Assembly: GCF_000346755.1 (NCBI RefSeq)
Contig: NZ_ANNV01000130.1
Location: 1 to 64,000 of the forward strand
Direction: 5' to 3'
DNA length: 64,000 bases
Source: Pseudomonas sp. CBZ-4
GTDB lineage: Bacteria > Pseudomonadota > Gammaproteobacteria > Pseudomonadales > Pseudomonadaceae
Shown one piece after another: positions 24,072 through 33,334 of the stretch; the first letter of the stretch is position 1; each line of letters starts with the position of its first letter. The position numbers and the translations under genes are program-made. Below the pieces are notes generated by a model. The model ran no database searches. It was not told the DNA's origin and saw nothing but the letters and a program-made list of their open reading frames with translations.

Positions 24072-24213
24072 TCATCCTTTTCTACCACTCCGCTGGACGG
24101 TCATTCGGCACCCCTCCTACAAGCCGGAGATAGCGCTGCCTACAGACCGGGAAGGATGTGATTAAATAGCGATGAAATAGATGACTGCCCGGCCGGAAAA
24201 CGGCCCCTCAGGG

Positions 24214-24242
24214 TTGACAAGACACAACCTGAAACGTATGTT
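24214..24242 (+). promoter_or_regulatory. psrA sigma-70 promoter
   Basis: TTGACA (24214-24219), 17-base spacer, TATGTT (24237-24242). The -10 is inside the first PsrA operator. Confidence 0.82.
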
Positions 24243-24257
24243 TCAAACAAGTGTTTG
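24231..24257 (+). promoter_or_regulatory. Two abutting PsrA operators
   Basis: GAAAC-GTAT-GTTTC (24231-24244) and CAAAC-AAGT-GTTTG (24244-24257) both fit the PsrA consensus perfectly and share base 24244. They cover the -10 and start region of psrA, consistent with autorepression. Confidence 0.85.
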
Positions 24258-24272
24258 TCAGGCGGAGTAGCC

Positions 24273-24980
24273 ATGGCCCAGTCGGAAACCGTTGAACGCA
24301 TTCTCGATGCTGCCGAGCAGTTGTTCGCGGAAAAAGGATTTGCTGAAACTTCATTGCGGCTGATCACCAGCAAGGCCGGGGTCAACCTCGCCGCGGTGAA
24401 TTACCATTTCGGCTCGAAAAAGGCCCTGATCCAGGCGGTGTTCTCGCGCTTCCTGGGGCCGTTCTGCGCCAGTCTCGACCGCGAGCTGGAGCGCCGCCAG
24501 ACCAAGCCCGAAAACAAGCCAAGCCTGGAAGACCTGCTGGAGATCCTCGTCGAGCAAGCGCTGGTGGTGCAACCGCGCAGCGGCAACGACCTGTCGATCT
24601 TCATGCGTTTGCTCGGCTTGGCGTTCAGCCAGAGCCAGGGTCACTTGCGCCGTTACCTGGAAGACATGTACGGCAAGGTTTTCCGTCGCTATATGTTGCT
24701 GGTCAACGAAGCCGCCCCGCGCATTCCGCCCATCGAGTTGTTCTGGCGCGTGCACTTCATGCTCGGCGCCGCGGCGTTCAGCATGTCCGGGATCAAGGCC
24801 TTGCGCGCCATTGCCGAGACCGACTTCGGGGTGAACACCTCCATCGAGCAAGTCATGCGCCTGATGGTGCCGTTCCTCGCGGCCGGCATGCGCGCCGAAA
24901 CCGGGGTCACCGACCAGGCCATGGCTGCCGCGCAATTGCGCCCACGCAGCAAATCCGCGCCGGCCGTCGCCAAGGTTTGA
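24273..24980 (+). CDS. psrA: TetR-family fatty-acid-responsive regulator PsrA
   Basis: Pseudomonas sigma regulator: activates rpoS and represses itself and beta-oxidation genes, with long-chain acyl ligands releasing it from DNA. The 235-residue protein has an N-terminal TetR helix-turn-helix (residues ~8-55; LRLITSKAGVNLAAVNYHFG is the HTH core) and a C-terminal ligand/dimer domain (~80-205) with a disordered tail. ATG 24273 follows GGCGGAGTAGCC; a start 18 bases upstream would lie too close to the operator. Divergent from lexA. Confidence 0.95.
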   Translation: MAQSETVERILDAAEQLFAEKGFAETSLRLITSKAGVNLAAVNYHFGSKKALIQAVFSRFLGPFCASLDRELERRQTKPENKPSLEDLLEILVEQALVVQPRSGNDLSIFMRLLGLAFSQSQGHLRRYLEDMYGKVFRRYMLLVNEAAPRIPPIELFWRVHFMLGAAAFSMSGIKALRAIAETDFGVNTSIEQVMRLMVPFLAAGMRAETGVTDQAMAAAQLRPRSKSAPAVAKV

Positions 24981-25125
24981 CCCCTCCGGGTGTGCGCGGC
25001 CGCTTGCATCCGCTAAGCTAGCCGCCCATGCCGAATTCAGCTATTTACTCGCAACCCGCTGTGCTCACCCTGCTTATCGCATCCGGTGAGTGCAGCGGGT
25101 TGTGTGCGTTATTTAAGGAAGGTTT

Positions 25126-26136
25126 ATGACTGCTGCCCTGCAAGGTTCTTTGATGGTTGACGTGGCCGGCACCTGGCTGACGGCCGAGGACCGCCACCTG
25201 TTGCGCCAGCCTGAAGTGGGCGGCCTGATCATTTTTGCGCGCAATATCGAACACCCGCGCCAGGTGCGGGAGTTGAGCGCGGCGATTCGTGCCGTGCGCC
25301 CGGACCTGCTGCTGGCCGTCGATCAGGAGGGCGGTCGTGTGCAGCGCCTGCGCCAGGGCTTTGTACGCCTGCCGGCCATGCGTGCGCTGGCTGACAATCC
25401 CAACGCCGAATACCTGGCCGAACAGTGCGGCTGGATCATGGCCACTGAAGTGCTGGCCGTGGGCCTGGACCTGAGCTTTGCCCCGGTGCTGGACCTGGAT
25501 TACCAGCGCAGCGCCGTGGTCGGTACCCGTTCTTTCGAGGGCGACCCCGAGCGCGCCGCCGTGCTCGCCGGTGCTTTTATCCGTGGCATGAACAGCGCTG
25601 GCATGGCCGCCACCGGTAAACATTTTCCGGGACACGGCTGGGCTGAAGCCGATTCCCACGTTGCCATTCCCAATGATGAGCGTAGCCTGGACCAGATCCG
25701 CGCCAATGACCTGGTGCCTTTCGCGCGCCTGAGTAAACAGTTGGCCGCAGTCATGCCGGCCCACGTCATCTACCCGCAGGTTGATTCCCAGCCCGCAGGC
25801 TTTTCGCGCCGTTGGTTGCAGGACATCCTGCGCGGCGAGTTGCAGTTTGATGGGGTGATTTTCAGTGATGACCTGTCCATGGCGGGTGCCCATGTGGTCG
25901 GCGATGCGGCCAGTCGGATTGAAGCTGCGCTGACGGCGGGTTGCGACATGGGGCTGGTGTGTAACGATCGTGCGGCGGCGGAGTTGGCATTGACCGCTGC
26001 GCAGCGGATGAAGGTCAAGCCTTCCGCACGCATTGCGCGGATGCGTGGGCAGGCGATTGCGTCGACGGATTACAAGCAGGACCCGCGCTGGTTGGCGGCG
26101 CTGACTGCGTTGCGGGATGCGCAGTTGATCGGCTGA
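25126..26136 (+). CDS. nagZ: Beta-N-acetylhexosaminidase NagZ
   Basis: Cytoplasmic glycoside hydrolase family 3 enzyme of peptidoglycan recycling; removes GlcNAc from 1,6-anhydro-MurNAc peptides, whose products signal AmpR-type beta-lactamase induction. The 336-residue single-domain TIM barrel carries GLIIFARNIEHP, the substrate-binding VDQEGGRVQRL, the mobile catalytic loop KHFPGHGWAEADSH (His general acid and Asp), and the nucleophile segment IFSDDLSMAGA. ATG 25126 follows TTAAGGAAGGTTT. In P. aeruginosa a methylthioinosine phosphorylase gene follows nagZ; here a REPIN and the SNF2 gene follow instead. Confidence 0.96.
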   Translation: MTAALQGSLMVDVAGTWLTAEDRHLLRQPEVGGLIIFARNIEHPRQVRELSAAIRAVRPDLLLAVDQEGGRVQRLRQGFVRLPAMRALADNPNAEYLAEQCGWIMATEVLAVGLDLSFAPVLDLDYQRSAVVGTRSFEGDPERAAVLAGAFIRGMNSAGMAATGKHFPGHGWAEADSHVAIPNDERSLDQIRANDLVPFARLSKQLAAVMPAHVIYPQVDSQPAGFSRRWLQDILRGELQFDGVIFSDDLSMAGAHVVGDAASRIEAALTAGCDMGLVCNDRAAAELALTAAQRMKVKPSARIARMRGQAIASTDYKQDPRWLAALTALRDAQLIG

Positions 26137-26150
26137 AGACCGCGTCGCGG

Positions 26151-26240
26151 CCATCGCAGGCAAGCCAGCTCCCACATTCGACCGAGTACATATTTTGAAA
26201 GGCGGTCAACATGTGGGAGCGGGCTTGCCCGCGATAGCGG
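26151..26240. repeat. REPIN
   Basis: Inverted pair: ATCGCAGGCAAGCCAGCTCC on the left and GTGGGAGCGGGCTTGCCC on the right. The two arms belong to slightly different subtypes (GGCAAGCC-AGC and GGGCTTGCCCGC), in the gap between converging nagZ and the helicase gene. Confidence 0.88.
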
Positions 26241-26248
26241 TCTAACAG

Positions 26249-28939
26249 TCAGCGCTTCTCTTGCTTATTGGGCAAAGGCGCAAACAACGCCTCGATATCC
26301 TCGTTACCCAACTGCCAATCCCCCGTCGTACGCCCATCCAGCACGCCTGCCGCCAAGTCGGACTTTTCCTTCTGCAGATGCTGGATTTTCTCCTCCACCG
26401 TGCCCCGCGCGATCATCTTGTAGACGAACACCGGCTTCTCCTGGCCGATGCGATACGCACGGTCAGTCGCCTGGTTTTCCGTGGCCGGGTTCCACCATGG
26501 GTCATAGTGGATCACCGTGTCCGCTTCCGTCAGGTTCAGGCCCACGCCGCCAGCCTTCAGGCTGATCAGGAAAATCTGCAGCTTGCCGCTCTGGAAGTCC
26601 TTCACCGGCGTGCGCCGATCGCGGGTCTGGCCGGTCAACAGGGCGTAGGAGACGCCGCGCTTTTTCAGCTCGGCTTCGATCAGGCTGAGCATCGAGGTGA
26701 ATTGTGAAAACAACAGGATTCGCCGCCCCTCGGCAAACAGTTCTTCGAGCATTTCCATCAGGCTGTCGAGCTTGCCCGAGCTGCTGCCACGGGCGGGCAG
26801 GGCGGCGTCGTTGACCAGGCGCAGGTCGCAGCACACCTGGCGCAGCTTGAGCAGCGCTTCAAGAATGATGATCTGGCTGCGCGCCACGCCCTTGCGGGTG
26901 ATTTCGTCGCGCACCTTCTTGTCCATGGCCAGGCGCATGGTTTCGTATACGTCGCGCTGGGCCTCGTTGAGATCGACCCAGTGGATGATCTCGGTCTTGG
27001 GCGGCAGCTCCGTGGCCACCTGTTCTTTGGTGCGACGCAGCAGGAAGGGCTTGATCCGACCGTTGAGGTGCTGCAATCGCACTTCGCTGGCGCGCTTTTC
27101 GATGGGCACGCGGTAATCGCGGTTGAAGCTCTTCACGTCACCCAGCCAGCCCGGCAGCAGGAAGTGGAACAGCGACCACAGTTCACCCAAGTGGTTTTCC
27201 AGCGGCGTGCCGCTCAGGCACAGGCGCTGCCGCGCATTCAGCTCGCGCGCGGCCTGGGCCGCCTTGCTGTTGGGGTTCTTGATGTACTGGGCTTCGTCAA
27301 GTATCAGCACATGCAGCGGCTGGGCGGCGAGCAGTTCGATGTCCTTGGGGAGCAGGGCGTAGGTGGTCAGCAGCAGGTCATAGTCCTGCAGGTTCTGGAA
27401 GTGTTTCTTACGCCCGGCGCCGTAGAGGGCCACGACCTTGAGTTGCGGGGTGAAATGCGCCGCTTCATCGAGCCAGTTGGGGATCAGGCTGGTAGGCATC
27501 ACCACCATGCACGGGCGGTCCAGGCGCCCGGCGTTTTTCTCCGTGAGAATGTGCGCCAGGGTTTGCAGGGTTTTGCCCAGGCCCATGTCGTCCGCAAGAA
27601 TGCCGCCCACATCCAACTGGCGCAGTGACTGCATCCAGCTCAAGCCTTCCAGCTGATACGGGCGCAAGGTCGCGTTCAGCCCCTCGGGGGCCACGCAGGT
27701 GAAGTCCTTGATATCCCGCAGGCGCTGGGCGAAGTTGCGGATTTTTTCGCCGCCCTCCCATTGCAGGGGCAAATCTTCCAGCGGGTTCAGGCGAATGGCG
27801 TCGGCCTTGGCCAGGCGCAAGGTGGTGGTACCGGCTTCCTGTAGGTAAAACTCGCCGAGGGTCGCCAGCACCGGCTTCAAGCGGCCGTAGGGCAGCGCCA
27901 CTTGTAGCGGGCCGTGGCCATTGGGCAGGCCGGGGATATTCACCAGGATCAGCTCATCATCACGCCGCCGTGCGAGTTTTTCCGGGTTGAGGATCTCGGT
28001 GTGGGAGCGCATCAGGTTCAACAGGATCGGCAGCAGACTCAGGCGCTCGCCGTTGACGATGATCCCCAGTTCCAGGTCGAACCAGTCGCGCTCCGGCCCC
28101 TCGTCGACGGTGGCGTACCAGTCATCCACGGCGCTCAGGTCAAAGCCGAAATCATCATCGATCAGCAACTCCCAGCCTTGGGCGCGCAAGGTGGGCGATA
28201 CGTTCAGGGTGAAGTTCAGCCAGGCGCTGTCATTGACCATCTCGAACAGTTCGCCGGCGCTCTCCGGCAAGGCTTTGCTCTGACGCGTGGCGATCTTGAA
28301 ACCGAGCAAGCGCAGTTGCTCGCGATAGGGCTGTTCCAGCTCGGGATGGCGCTTGATCCGCAGGCTCTGGGTGTCCTGGCGGACGATGATGTCGGCGTTC
28401 TTCTGCCCGCTGACATAGTTGCCCAGGTAGTTGAACGACAGCGCCGCACGGTGCTGGATGTAGCGCTGCATCTTGCCGTTGCGCGGTTCAAACGCGCTGA
28501 ACTCGACGCTGGCCAGCCACAGGCGTGGCACCGGTGGCACGTCCTCCATCACCACTTGTGGCAACACCACGCGGTTGTCCAGCACGGCCTGGAGCTTTTC
28601 CAGCAGCTCGGCATCCTGGGCGGCGGCCGGGTAGGCCAGGGTTTCCTGGACCTTGAGCAGCACCGCGGCGATGTGTTTGCAGTTGCTATGCACCGGGCAG
28701 GTGCAGCGGCTGTCGACGAGGATCAGCGTGCCCTTGGCCGACTCGCGCAGCGAGATAGTCTGCCGGTAGACGTTGCCGCCCGAGCCTTCGCAACTGGCGA
28801 CGATGGTGCTGTCGCCGCACTCGACGATGCGCACGCGGTTCTCCAGGGCATAACGGCGCCCGCGCTCCAGGCTCTGCTCTTTAAAGCGATTGGCCCACGA
28901 CGGGGCCAGGGGTTTGGTCAACTGCGACGTCAGGGGCAT
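26249..28939 (-). CDS. SWIM-SNF2 family helicase (DEAD/DEAH box, HepA/RapA-like)
   Basis: Predicted DNA/nucleoprotein translocase of 896 aa. The N-terminal region has a SWIM zinc finger (CTCPVHSNCKH, near residue 80). Residues ~440-890 hold the SNF2 ATPase: motif I DDMGLGKTLQ, motif II DEAQ (LILDEAQYIKN), motif III SGTPLENHLGELWS, motif IV-V LLFSQFTSML and SLKAGGVGLNLT, motif VI DPWWNPATENQATDRAYRIGQ. No nuclease, methyltransferase or restriction domain is present, so a phage-defence role is not indicated by the domains. It is the third gene of a leftward mfd-csiV-helicase operon, 9 bases after csiV. The start lacks a strong ribosome site (AGGA 13 bases upstream), suggesting coupling to csiV. 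Confidence 0.9.
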   Translation of the reverse strand: MPLTSQLTKPLAPSWANRFKEQSLERGRRYALENRVRIVECGDSTIVASCEGSGGNVYRQTISLRESAKGTLILVDSRCTCPVHSNCKHIAAVLLKVQETLAYPAAAQDAELLEKLQAVLDNRVVLPQVVMEDVPPVPRLWLASVEFSAFEPRNGKMQRYIQHRAALSFNYLGNYVSGQKNADIIVRQDTQSLRIKRHPELEQPYREQLRLLGFKIATRQSKALPESAGELFEMVNDSAWLNFTLNVSPTLRAQGWELLIDDDFGFDLSAVDDWYATVDEGPERDWFDLELGIIVNGERLSLLPILLNLMRSHTEILNPEKLARRRDDELILVNIPGLPNGHGPLQVALPYGRLKPVLATLGEFYLQEAGTTTLRLAKADAIRLNPLEDLPLQWEGGEKIRNFAQRLRDIKDFTCVAPEGLNATLRPYQLEGLSWMQSLRQLDVGGILADDMGLGKTLQTLAHILTEKNAGRLDRPCMVVMPTSLIPNWLDEAAHFTPQLKVVALYGAGRKKHFQNLQDYDLLLTTYALLPKDIELLAAQPLHVLILDEAQYIKNPNSKAAQAARELNARQRLCLSGTPLENHLGELWSLFHFLLPGWLGDVKSFNRDYRVPIEKRASEVRLQHLNGRIKPFLLRRTKEQVATELPPKTEIIHWVDLNEAQRDVYETMRLAMDKKVRDEITRKGVARSQIIILEALLKLRQVCCDLRLVNDAALPARGSSSGKLDSLMEMLEELFAEGRRILLFSQFTSMLSLIEAELKKRGVSYALLTGQTRDRRTPVKDFQSGKLQIFLISLKAGGVGLNLTEADTVIHYDPWWNPATENQATDRAYRIGQEKPVFVYKMIARGTVEEKIQHLQKEKSDLAAGVLDGRTTGDWQLGNEDIEALFAPLPNKQEKR

Positions 28940-28948
28940 GGCGCGTGA

Positions 28949-29518
28949 TCAGTCCTGAACGTCGGACGGTGGTGCACTGGGCGGCTTGGCGGTCAGCGAG
29001 GTGATCTTGATCAGCAGCGCCAGGTGGCCGCCGTCCAGGTAGTTGAGTTGGTTGTTCTTGGTGCGCACGTCCGTCTGGCTCAGGTGTTCGCTGGCGATCA
29101 CGCTGCCGTTGCTGTCGAACGTGTTGATCCAGAAGTTCGCGTCGATGTCGGTGAAACGGCCCAGTTGCAGGTTGAGCACACCCTCGATAGGGAATTGGCC
29201 GAACTGTTCCGCGCCGTCGGTGATGGCGATTTTCACCGGTTGCTCGCCGAGGTTTTGCTCCCAGGCCTTGTGCGCCAGCACGGTGTAGCTGTTATCGGCG
29301 CGGAGCTTGTCGACGATATTGTTCAGGCGTGGCGGGCTCAGTTTGTCGGAGCCCAGGCGCACAGCCCCGGCATCCCAGTTTTCCGGCGCGGCGCGGCTGT
29401 TGATCACCGGCTCGGCGTTCTGGCGCACGAGGATCATTTCCACCTGGTACGGGCTGTCGGCGAATGCCGCAGGTGCCACGACCACCAACAACAGGCTCAA
29501 AATGCGGAACAGGCGCAT
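28949..29518 (-). CDS. CsiV family protein
   Basis: Exported protein of 189 aa with a signal peptide (MRLFRILSLLLVVVAPAAFA, cleavage after residue ~20) and the CsiV-family beta-rich domain (YQVEMILVRQNAEP ... EQNLGEQPVKIAITDG ... QLNYLDGGHLALLIKI). In P. aeruginosa and other gammaproteobacteria this family lies just downstream of mfd. Function unknown to me; the name refers to a genome-context family. The start at 29518 follows AAGGACGCCCCA; an in-frame ATG 15 bases upstream would extend the signal peptide. Confidence 0.85.
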   Translation of the reverse strand: MRLFRILSLLLVVVAPAAFADSPYQVEMILVRQNAEPVINSRAAPENWDAGAVRLGSDKLSPPRLNNIVDKLRADNSYTVLAHKAWEQNLGEQPVKIAITDGAEQFGQFPIEGVLNLQLGRFTDIDANFWINTFDSNGSVIASEHLSQTDVRTKNNQLNYLDGGHLALLIKITSLTAKPPSAPPSDVQD

Positions 29519-29529
29519 TGGGGCGTCCT

Positions 29530-32500
29530 TCATACGGATTTCGGAATGAGGCGCTCAAACAACGCCTCCAATGTATTAAAGCGTTCTTCGGCGCGTTCCA
29601 TCGGCACCATGAACTTGAACAGCGTAGCCCCTTCGAACTTGTAGCGGTTGGGCTGGCCCTGGATCAGCTTGATCAGCACCAGTGGGTCCACCGGCGTCTG
29701 CGCTTCAAACTCGATGCGCCCGCCTTGTGGCCCGGCGTCGACTTTCTTGATGCCAAGCTGCTCGGCCTGCAATTTAAGCAGGGTCAGGCGCACCAGGTTC
29801 TTGGTCGGTTCGGGCAACAGGCCGAAGCGGTCGATCATCTCGACTTGCAGGTCCTTGAGGCCTTCTTCGTCGGTGGCCGAGGCGATGCGCTTGTACAGGA
29901 TCAACCGCGCGTGCACGTCGGGCAGGTAGTCTTCGGGGATCAACGCCGGCAAGCGCAGGTTGATTTCCGGGCCGCCGCCCAGCGGTTGATCGAGGTTCGG
30001 TTGCTCGCCCTTGCGGATCGCTTTGACGGCGCGTTCGAGCATCTCCATATAGAGGGTGAAACCCACCGCCTGGATCTGCCCGCTCTGACCGTCGCCCAGC
30101 AGTTCGCCGGCGCCACGGATTTCCAGGTCGTTGGTGGCCAGCACAAACCCGGCGCCCAGGTCCTGGGTGTTGGCGATGGCTTCCAGGCGCTTCTCGGCGT
30201 CGGACGTGATCTGCTGGCGCGGCGGCGTGAGCAAATAGGCATACGCCTGGTGGTGACTACGCCCGACCCGGCCACGCAGCTGGTGCAGCTGCGCCAGGCC
30301 GAACTTGTCGGCACGCTCGATGATGATGGTGTTGGCGCTTGGCACGTCGATGCCGGTCTCGATGATGGTCGAGGCGATCAGCACGTTGAAGCGCTTGTGG
30401 TAGAAGTCGCTCATCACCTGTTCGAGTTCGCGCTCGCGCATCTGCCCGTGGCCGATGGCGATACGTGCCTCCGGCACCAGCTCGGCGAGGTCGGCGGCGC
30501 ATTTCTCGATGGTCTTCACGTCGTTGTGCAGGTAGTACACCTGCCCGCCGCGCAGCAGTTCACGCAACAACGCTTCCTTGACCGTGCTTTTGTTCTGCTC
30601 CATCACGAAGGTGCGCACCGACAAACGACGCGCCGGCGGCGTGGCGATGATCGACAGGTCGCGCATGCCCGACACCGCCATGTTCAGCGTGCGCGGAATC
30701 GGCGTGGCGGTGAGGGTGAGGATGTCCACTTCACTGCGCAGGGCCTTGAGCTGTTCTTTCTGGCGCACGCCGAAACGGTGTTCTTCGTCGATGATCACCA
30801 GGCCCAGGTTCTTGATCTTCACATCGTCCGACAGCAGTTTGTGGGTGCCGATCACGATGTCGATCTTGCCTTCGGCCAAATCGGCGATGGCCGCATTCAC
30901 TTCCTTGGCCGACTTGAAGCGGCTCATCACTTCCACGGTCACCGGCCAGTCGGCAAAGCGGTCGCGGAAGCTGTTGTAGTGCTGCTGGGCGAGCAGGGTG
31001 GTGGGCACCAGGATCGCCACTTGGCGGCCGCCGTGTACGGCAATGAAGGCGGCGCGCATGGCCACTTCGGTCTTGCCGAAACCCACGTCGCCGCAGACCA
31101 GGCGGTCCATCGGCTTGGGCGCGAGCATGTCGGCGCGCACCGCTTCGATGGTGGTTTGCTGGTCCGGGGTTTCTTCGAAGGGGAAGCCGGCGCTGAAGGT
31201 GGCGTAGTCGGCTTTCGGGTCGGCGAAGGCATAACCTTCGCGCGCCGCGCGGCGGGCATAGATGTCGAGCAGTTCGGCGGCGACGTCGCGCACTTGCTCG
31301 GCGGCCTTGCGCTTGGCTTTCTGCCAGGTCTCGGAGCCCAGGCGGTGTAGCGGCGCCAGGGCATCGTCGCTGCCGGTGTAGCGGGCGATCAGGTGCAGGC
31401 TGGCCACTGGCACGTAGAGCTTGGCGCCCTCGGCGTATTCCATGGTGAGGAATTCGGCGGCCTGGTTGTCGATCTCCAGGGTTTGCAGGCCCAGGTAGCG
31501 GCCCACGCCATGGTCGATGTGCACCACCGGCGCGCCTTCGCGCAGTTCGGTGAGGTTCTTGATCACCGCGTCGTTGTTGGCGTCGGCGCGTTTTTCCCGG
31601 CGGCGGCGCTGCATCACGCGTTGGCCGAACAACGGGCTCTCGGCGATCAGTGCCAGCGCCGGGTCATCCAGCAGCAAACCTTCGTCCAGCGGCGCGATGG
31701 TGATCGCCAGGCGGTCTTTGCCTTTGACGAAGTCCGGCCAGCTGTCGACGGTTTTGGGTCGCAGTTTCAGGCGCTCCAGCAGCTCCAGCAGGACTTCGCG
31801 GCGGCCGGCGGATTCGGCGGTAAACAGCACGCGGCCGGGGAAGTCGCCGAGGAAGTTGGACAGCGCTTCCAGGGGTTGCGTGGCCTTGGCCTGGATGGCC
31901 AAATCCGGCAGCGTCCCGGCGGGAAAGCGTTCACGGCCACTGCCGGCGTCCACGTCCTGCTGGCTGGCGACCACGCGCGGCCAGCTTTTCAGGCGGGCGA
32001 AGCAGTCTTCCACCGGCAGGAACAGCTCGGCGGGCGGCAATAAAGGCCGGGACGGATCGACGCGGCGCTCTTCGTAGCGGTTGCGCACGTCGTTCCAGAA
32101 GTTTTCCGCGGCTTGCTCGATGCCTGGCAGCGAGAACACTTGGGTGTCCTGGGGCAGGTAATCGAACAGGGTGGAGGTTTCGTCGAAGAACAGCGGCAGG
32201 TAGTACTCGATACCGGCGGGTGTAATCCCGCTGCTCAAGTCCTGGAAGATCGGGCAGCGACGGAAGTCCACGTCAAAGCGTTCACGGAAGCGCGCCTTGA
32301 AGCGGGTGACCGCGTCTTTTTGCAGCGGGAATTCCCGTGCGGGCAGCAGCTTGATCGAATCCACCTTGTCGATGGAGCGCTGGTTCTCGGGATCGAAGGT
32401 GCGCAGGGTCTCGATTTCGTCATCGAACAGGTCGATGCGGTAGGGCAATTTGCTGCCCATCGGGAACAGGTCGATCAGCGCACCGCGTACCGCGAACTCA

Positions 32501-32979
32501 CCGTGCTCGTACACCGTGTCCACACAGCGGTAGCCGCTGGCTTCCAGGCGTGTGCGCATCTGCTCGACATCCAGCTTCTGGCCGATATCCAGCACCAGGC
32601 TGCTGCCCAGCAGGAATTTGGTCGGCGCCAGGCGATGCAGGGCCGTGGTGATCGGCACCACCAGCACGCCGTGGGCCAGTTCCGGCAGGCGGTAGAGGCT
32701 GGCGATGCGCTGGGAGATGATGTCCTGGTGCGGCGAGAACAGGTCGTAGGGCAGGGTTTCCCAGTCGGGGAAATGCAGCACCGGCAAATCGGGGGCGAAG
32801 AAGCTCAGCTCCTGCTCCAACCGTTCGGCGCTTTGGCTGTCGGCGGTCAGCAGCAGGGTAAAGCGCTTGGCTGCGCTGGCAGCCTCGGCAATGGCCAGGC
32901 TCAGGGCGGCACCGGGCAGGTTGCCCCAGTGCTGTTTGCCTGCCGCAGCAGGGAGAAGCGGTAGACGCAGGACGGGCAC
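29530..32979 (-). CDS. mfd: Transcription-repair coupling factor Mfd
   Basis: Removes RNA polymerase stalled at DNA lesions and recruits UvrA. The 1149-residue protein has the UvrB-like N-terminal module (~1-350, UvrA-binding), the RNA-polymerase interaction domain (~480-550; VVHIDHGVGRYLGLQTLEI), the RecG-like translocase (~600-960: GDVGFGKTEVAMR Walker A, IIDEEHRFGV DExH, TRFMV-type motif VI in GRVGRS) and the C-terminal D7 autoinhibitory domain. The start is a GTG at 32979 with GGAG 11 bases upstream. First gene of the mfd-csiV-SNF2 operon. Confidence 0.97.
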   Translation of the reverse strand: MPVLRLPLLPAAAGKQHWGNLPGAALSLAIAEAASAAKRFTLLLTADSQSAERLEQELSFFAPDLPVLHFPDWETLPYDLFSPHQDIISQRIASLYRLPELAHGVLVVPITTALHRLAPTKFLLGSSLVLDIGQKLDVEQMRTRLEASGYRCVDTVYEHGEFAVRGALIDLFPMGSKLPYRIDLFDDEIETLRTFDPENQRSIDKVDSIKLLPAREFPLQKDAVTRFKARFRERFDVDFRRCPIFQDLSSGITPAGIEYYLPLFFDETSTLFDYLPQDTQVFSLPGIEQAAENFWNDVRNRYEERRVDPSRPLLPPAELFLPVEDCFARLKSWPRVVASQQDVDAGSGRERFPAGTLPDLAIQAKATQPLEALSNFLGDFPGRVLFTAESAGRREVLLELLERLKLRPKTVDSWPDFVKGKDRLAITIAPLDEGLLLDDPALALIAESPLFGQRVMQRRRREKRADANNDAVIKNLTELREGAPVVHIDHGVGRYLGLQTLEIDNQAAEFLTMEYAEGAKLYVPVASLHLIARYTGSDDALAPLHRLGSETWQKAKRKAAEQVRDVAAELLDIYARRAAREGYAFADPKADYATFSAGFPFEETPDQQTTIEAVRADMLAPKPMDRLVCGDVGFGKTEVAMRAAFIAVHGGRQVAILVPTTLLAQQHYNSFRDRFADWPVTVEVMSRFKSAKEVNAAIADLAEGKIDIVIGTHKLLSDDVKIKNLGLVIIDEEHRFGVRQKEQLKALRSEVDILTLTATPIPRTLNMAVSGMRDLSIIATPPARRLSVRTFVMEQNKSTVKEALLRELLRGGQVYYLHNDVKTIEKCAADLAELVPEARIAIGHGQMRERELEQVMSDFYHKRFNVLIASTIIETGIDVPSANTIIIERADKFGLAQLHQLRGRVGRSHHQAYAYLLTPPRQQITSDAEKRLEAIANTQDLGAGFVLATNDLEIRGAGELLGDGQSGQIQAVGFTLYMEMLERAVKAIRKGEQPNLDQPLGGGPEINLRLPALIPEDYLPDVHARLILYKRIASATDEEGLKDLQVEMIDRFGLLPEPTKNLVRLTLLKLQAEQLGIKKVDAGPQGGRIEFEAQTPVDPLVLIKLIQGQPNRYKFEGATLFKFMVPMERAEERFNTLEALFERLIPKSV

Positions 32980-33334
32980 GGAAGGTTGAGCTCCAAGCGT
33001 TGCGACAAAGTCGGTAATTGTAACGGTGCGAGGCGCCGTCTGTCAGTTGCTGACTGAGCCTATTACGGTTTGTAGGAAATGTAGTGGCTAAGACAAACAA
33101 AGGCGGCTTTTGACTCATTATGTAGTGCGAAAACCGGCGAGGTTTTCGGAGGGTTACGGACAAGTCGGCCGCTTGGCTCAACTAGTGGCCTTCTGGAACC
33201 CGCGTATTTACTGGGCTCCAGCGGGGTGCCTTTTTTTCGCAAGCACTTTTTGTTGCCTGGGGCGCATTGCTCCGAGGCCGGTCGGGCGGCATAATGTAGC
33301 CCCTTTTTTCTGCCCCTACATGTGGAAGGTTCCC
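32980..33334. other. mfd-gap divergent control region (355 bases)
   Basis: No gene seen. It holds the divergent promoters of mfd and gap; the one I can define is the rightward promoter at 33267-33295. An inverted repeat GCGAAAACCGGCG..AGGTTTTCGGA near 33125-33152 is the only other structure noticed. Confidence 0.6.
33267..33295 (+). promoter_or_regulatory. Candidate gap promoter
   Basis: TTGCTC (33267-33272), 17-base spacer, CATAAT (33290-33295), 40 bases before the chosen gap start. Confidence 0.6.

Noticed and set aside
26249..28939. SNF2 helicase as part of a phage-defence system
   Set aside because: No accompanying nuclease, methyltransferase or other defence gene; it is embedded in the mfd operon.
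29464..31350. A 628-codon open frame antisense to mfd
   Set aside because: Low-complexity His/Gln/Val-rich composition typical of antisense shadows in this genome; mfd is certain.
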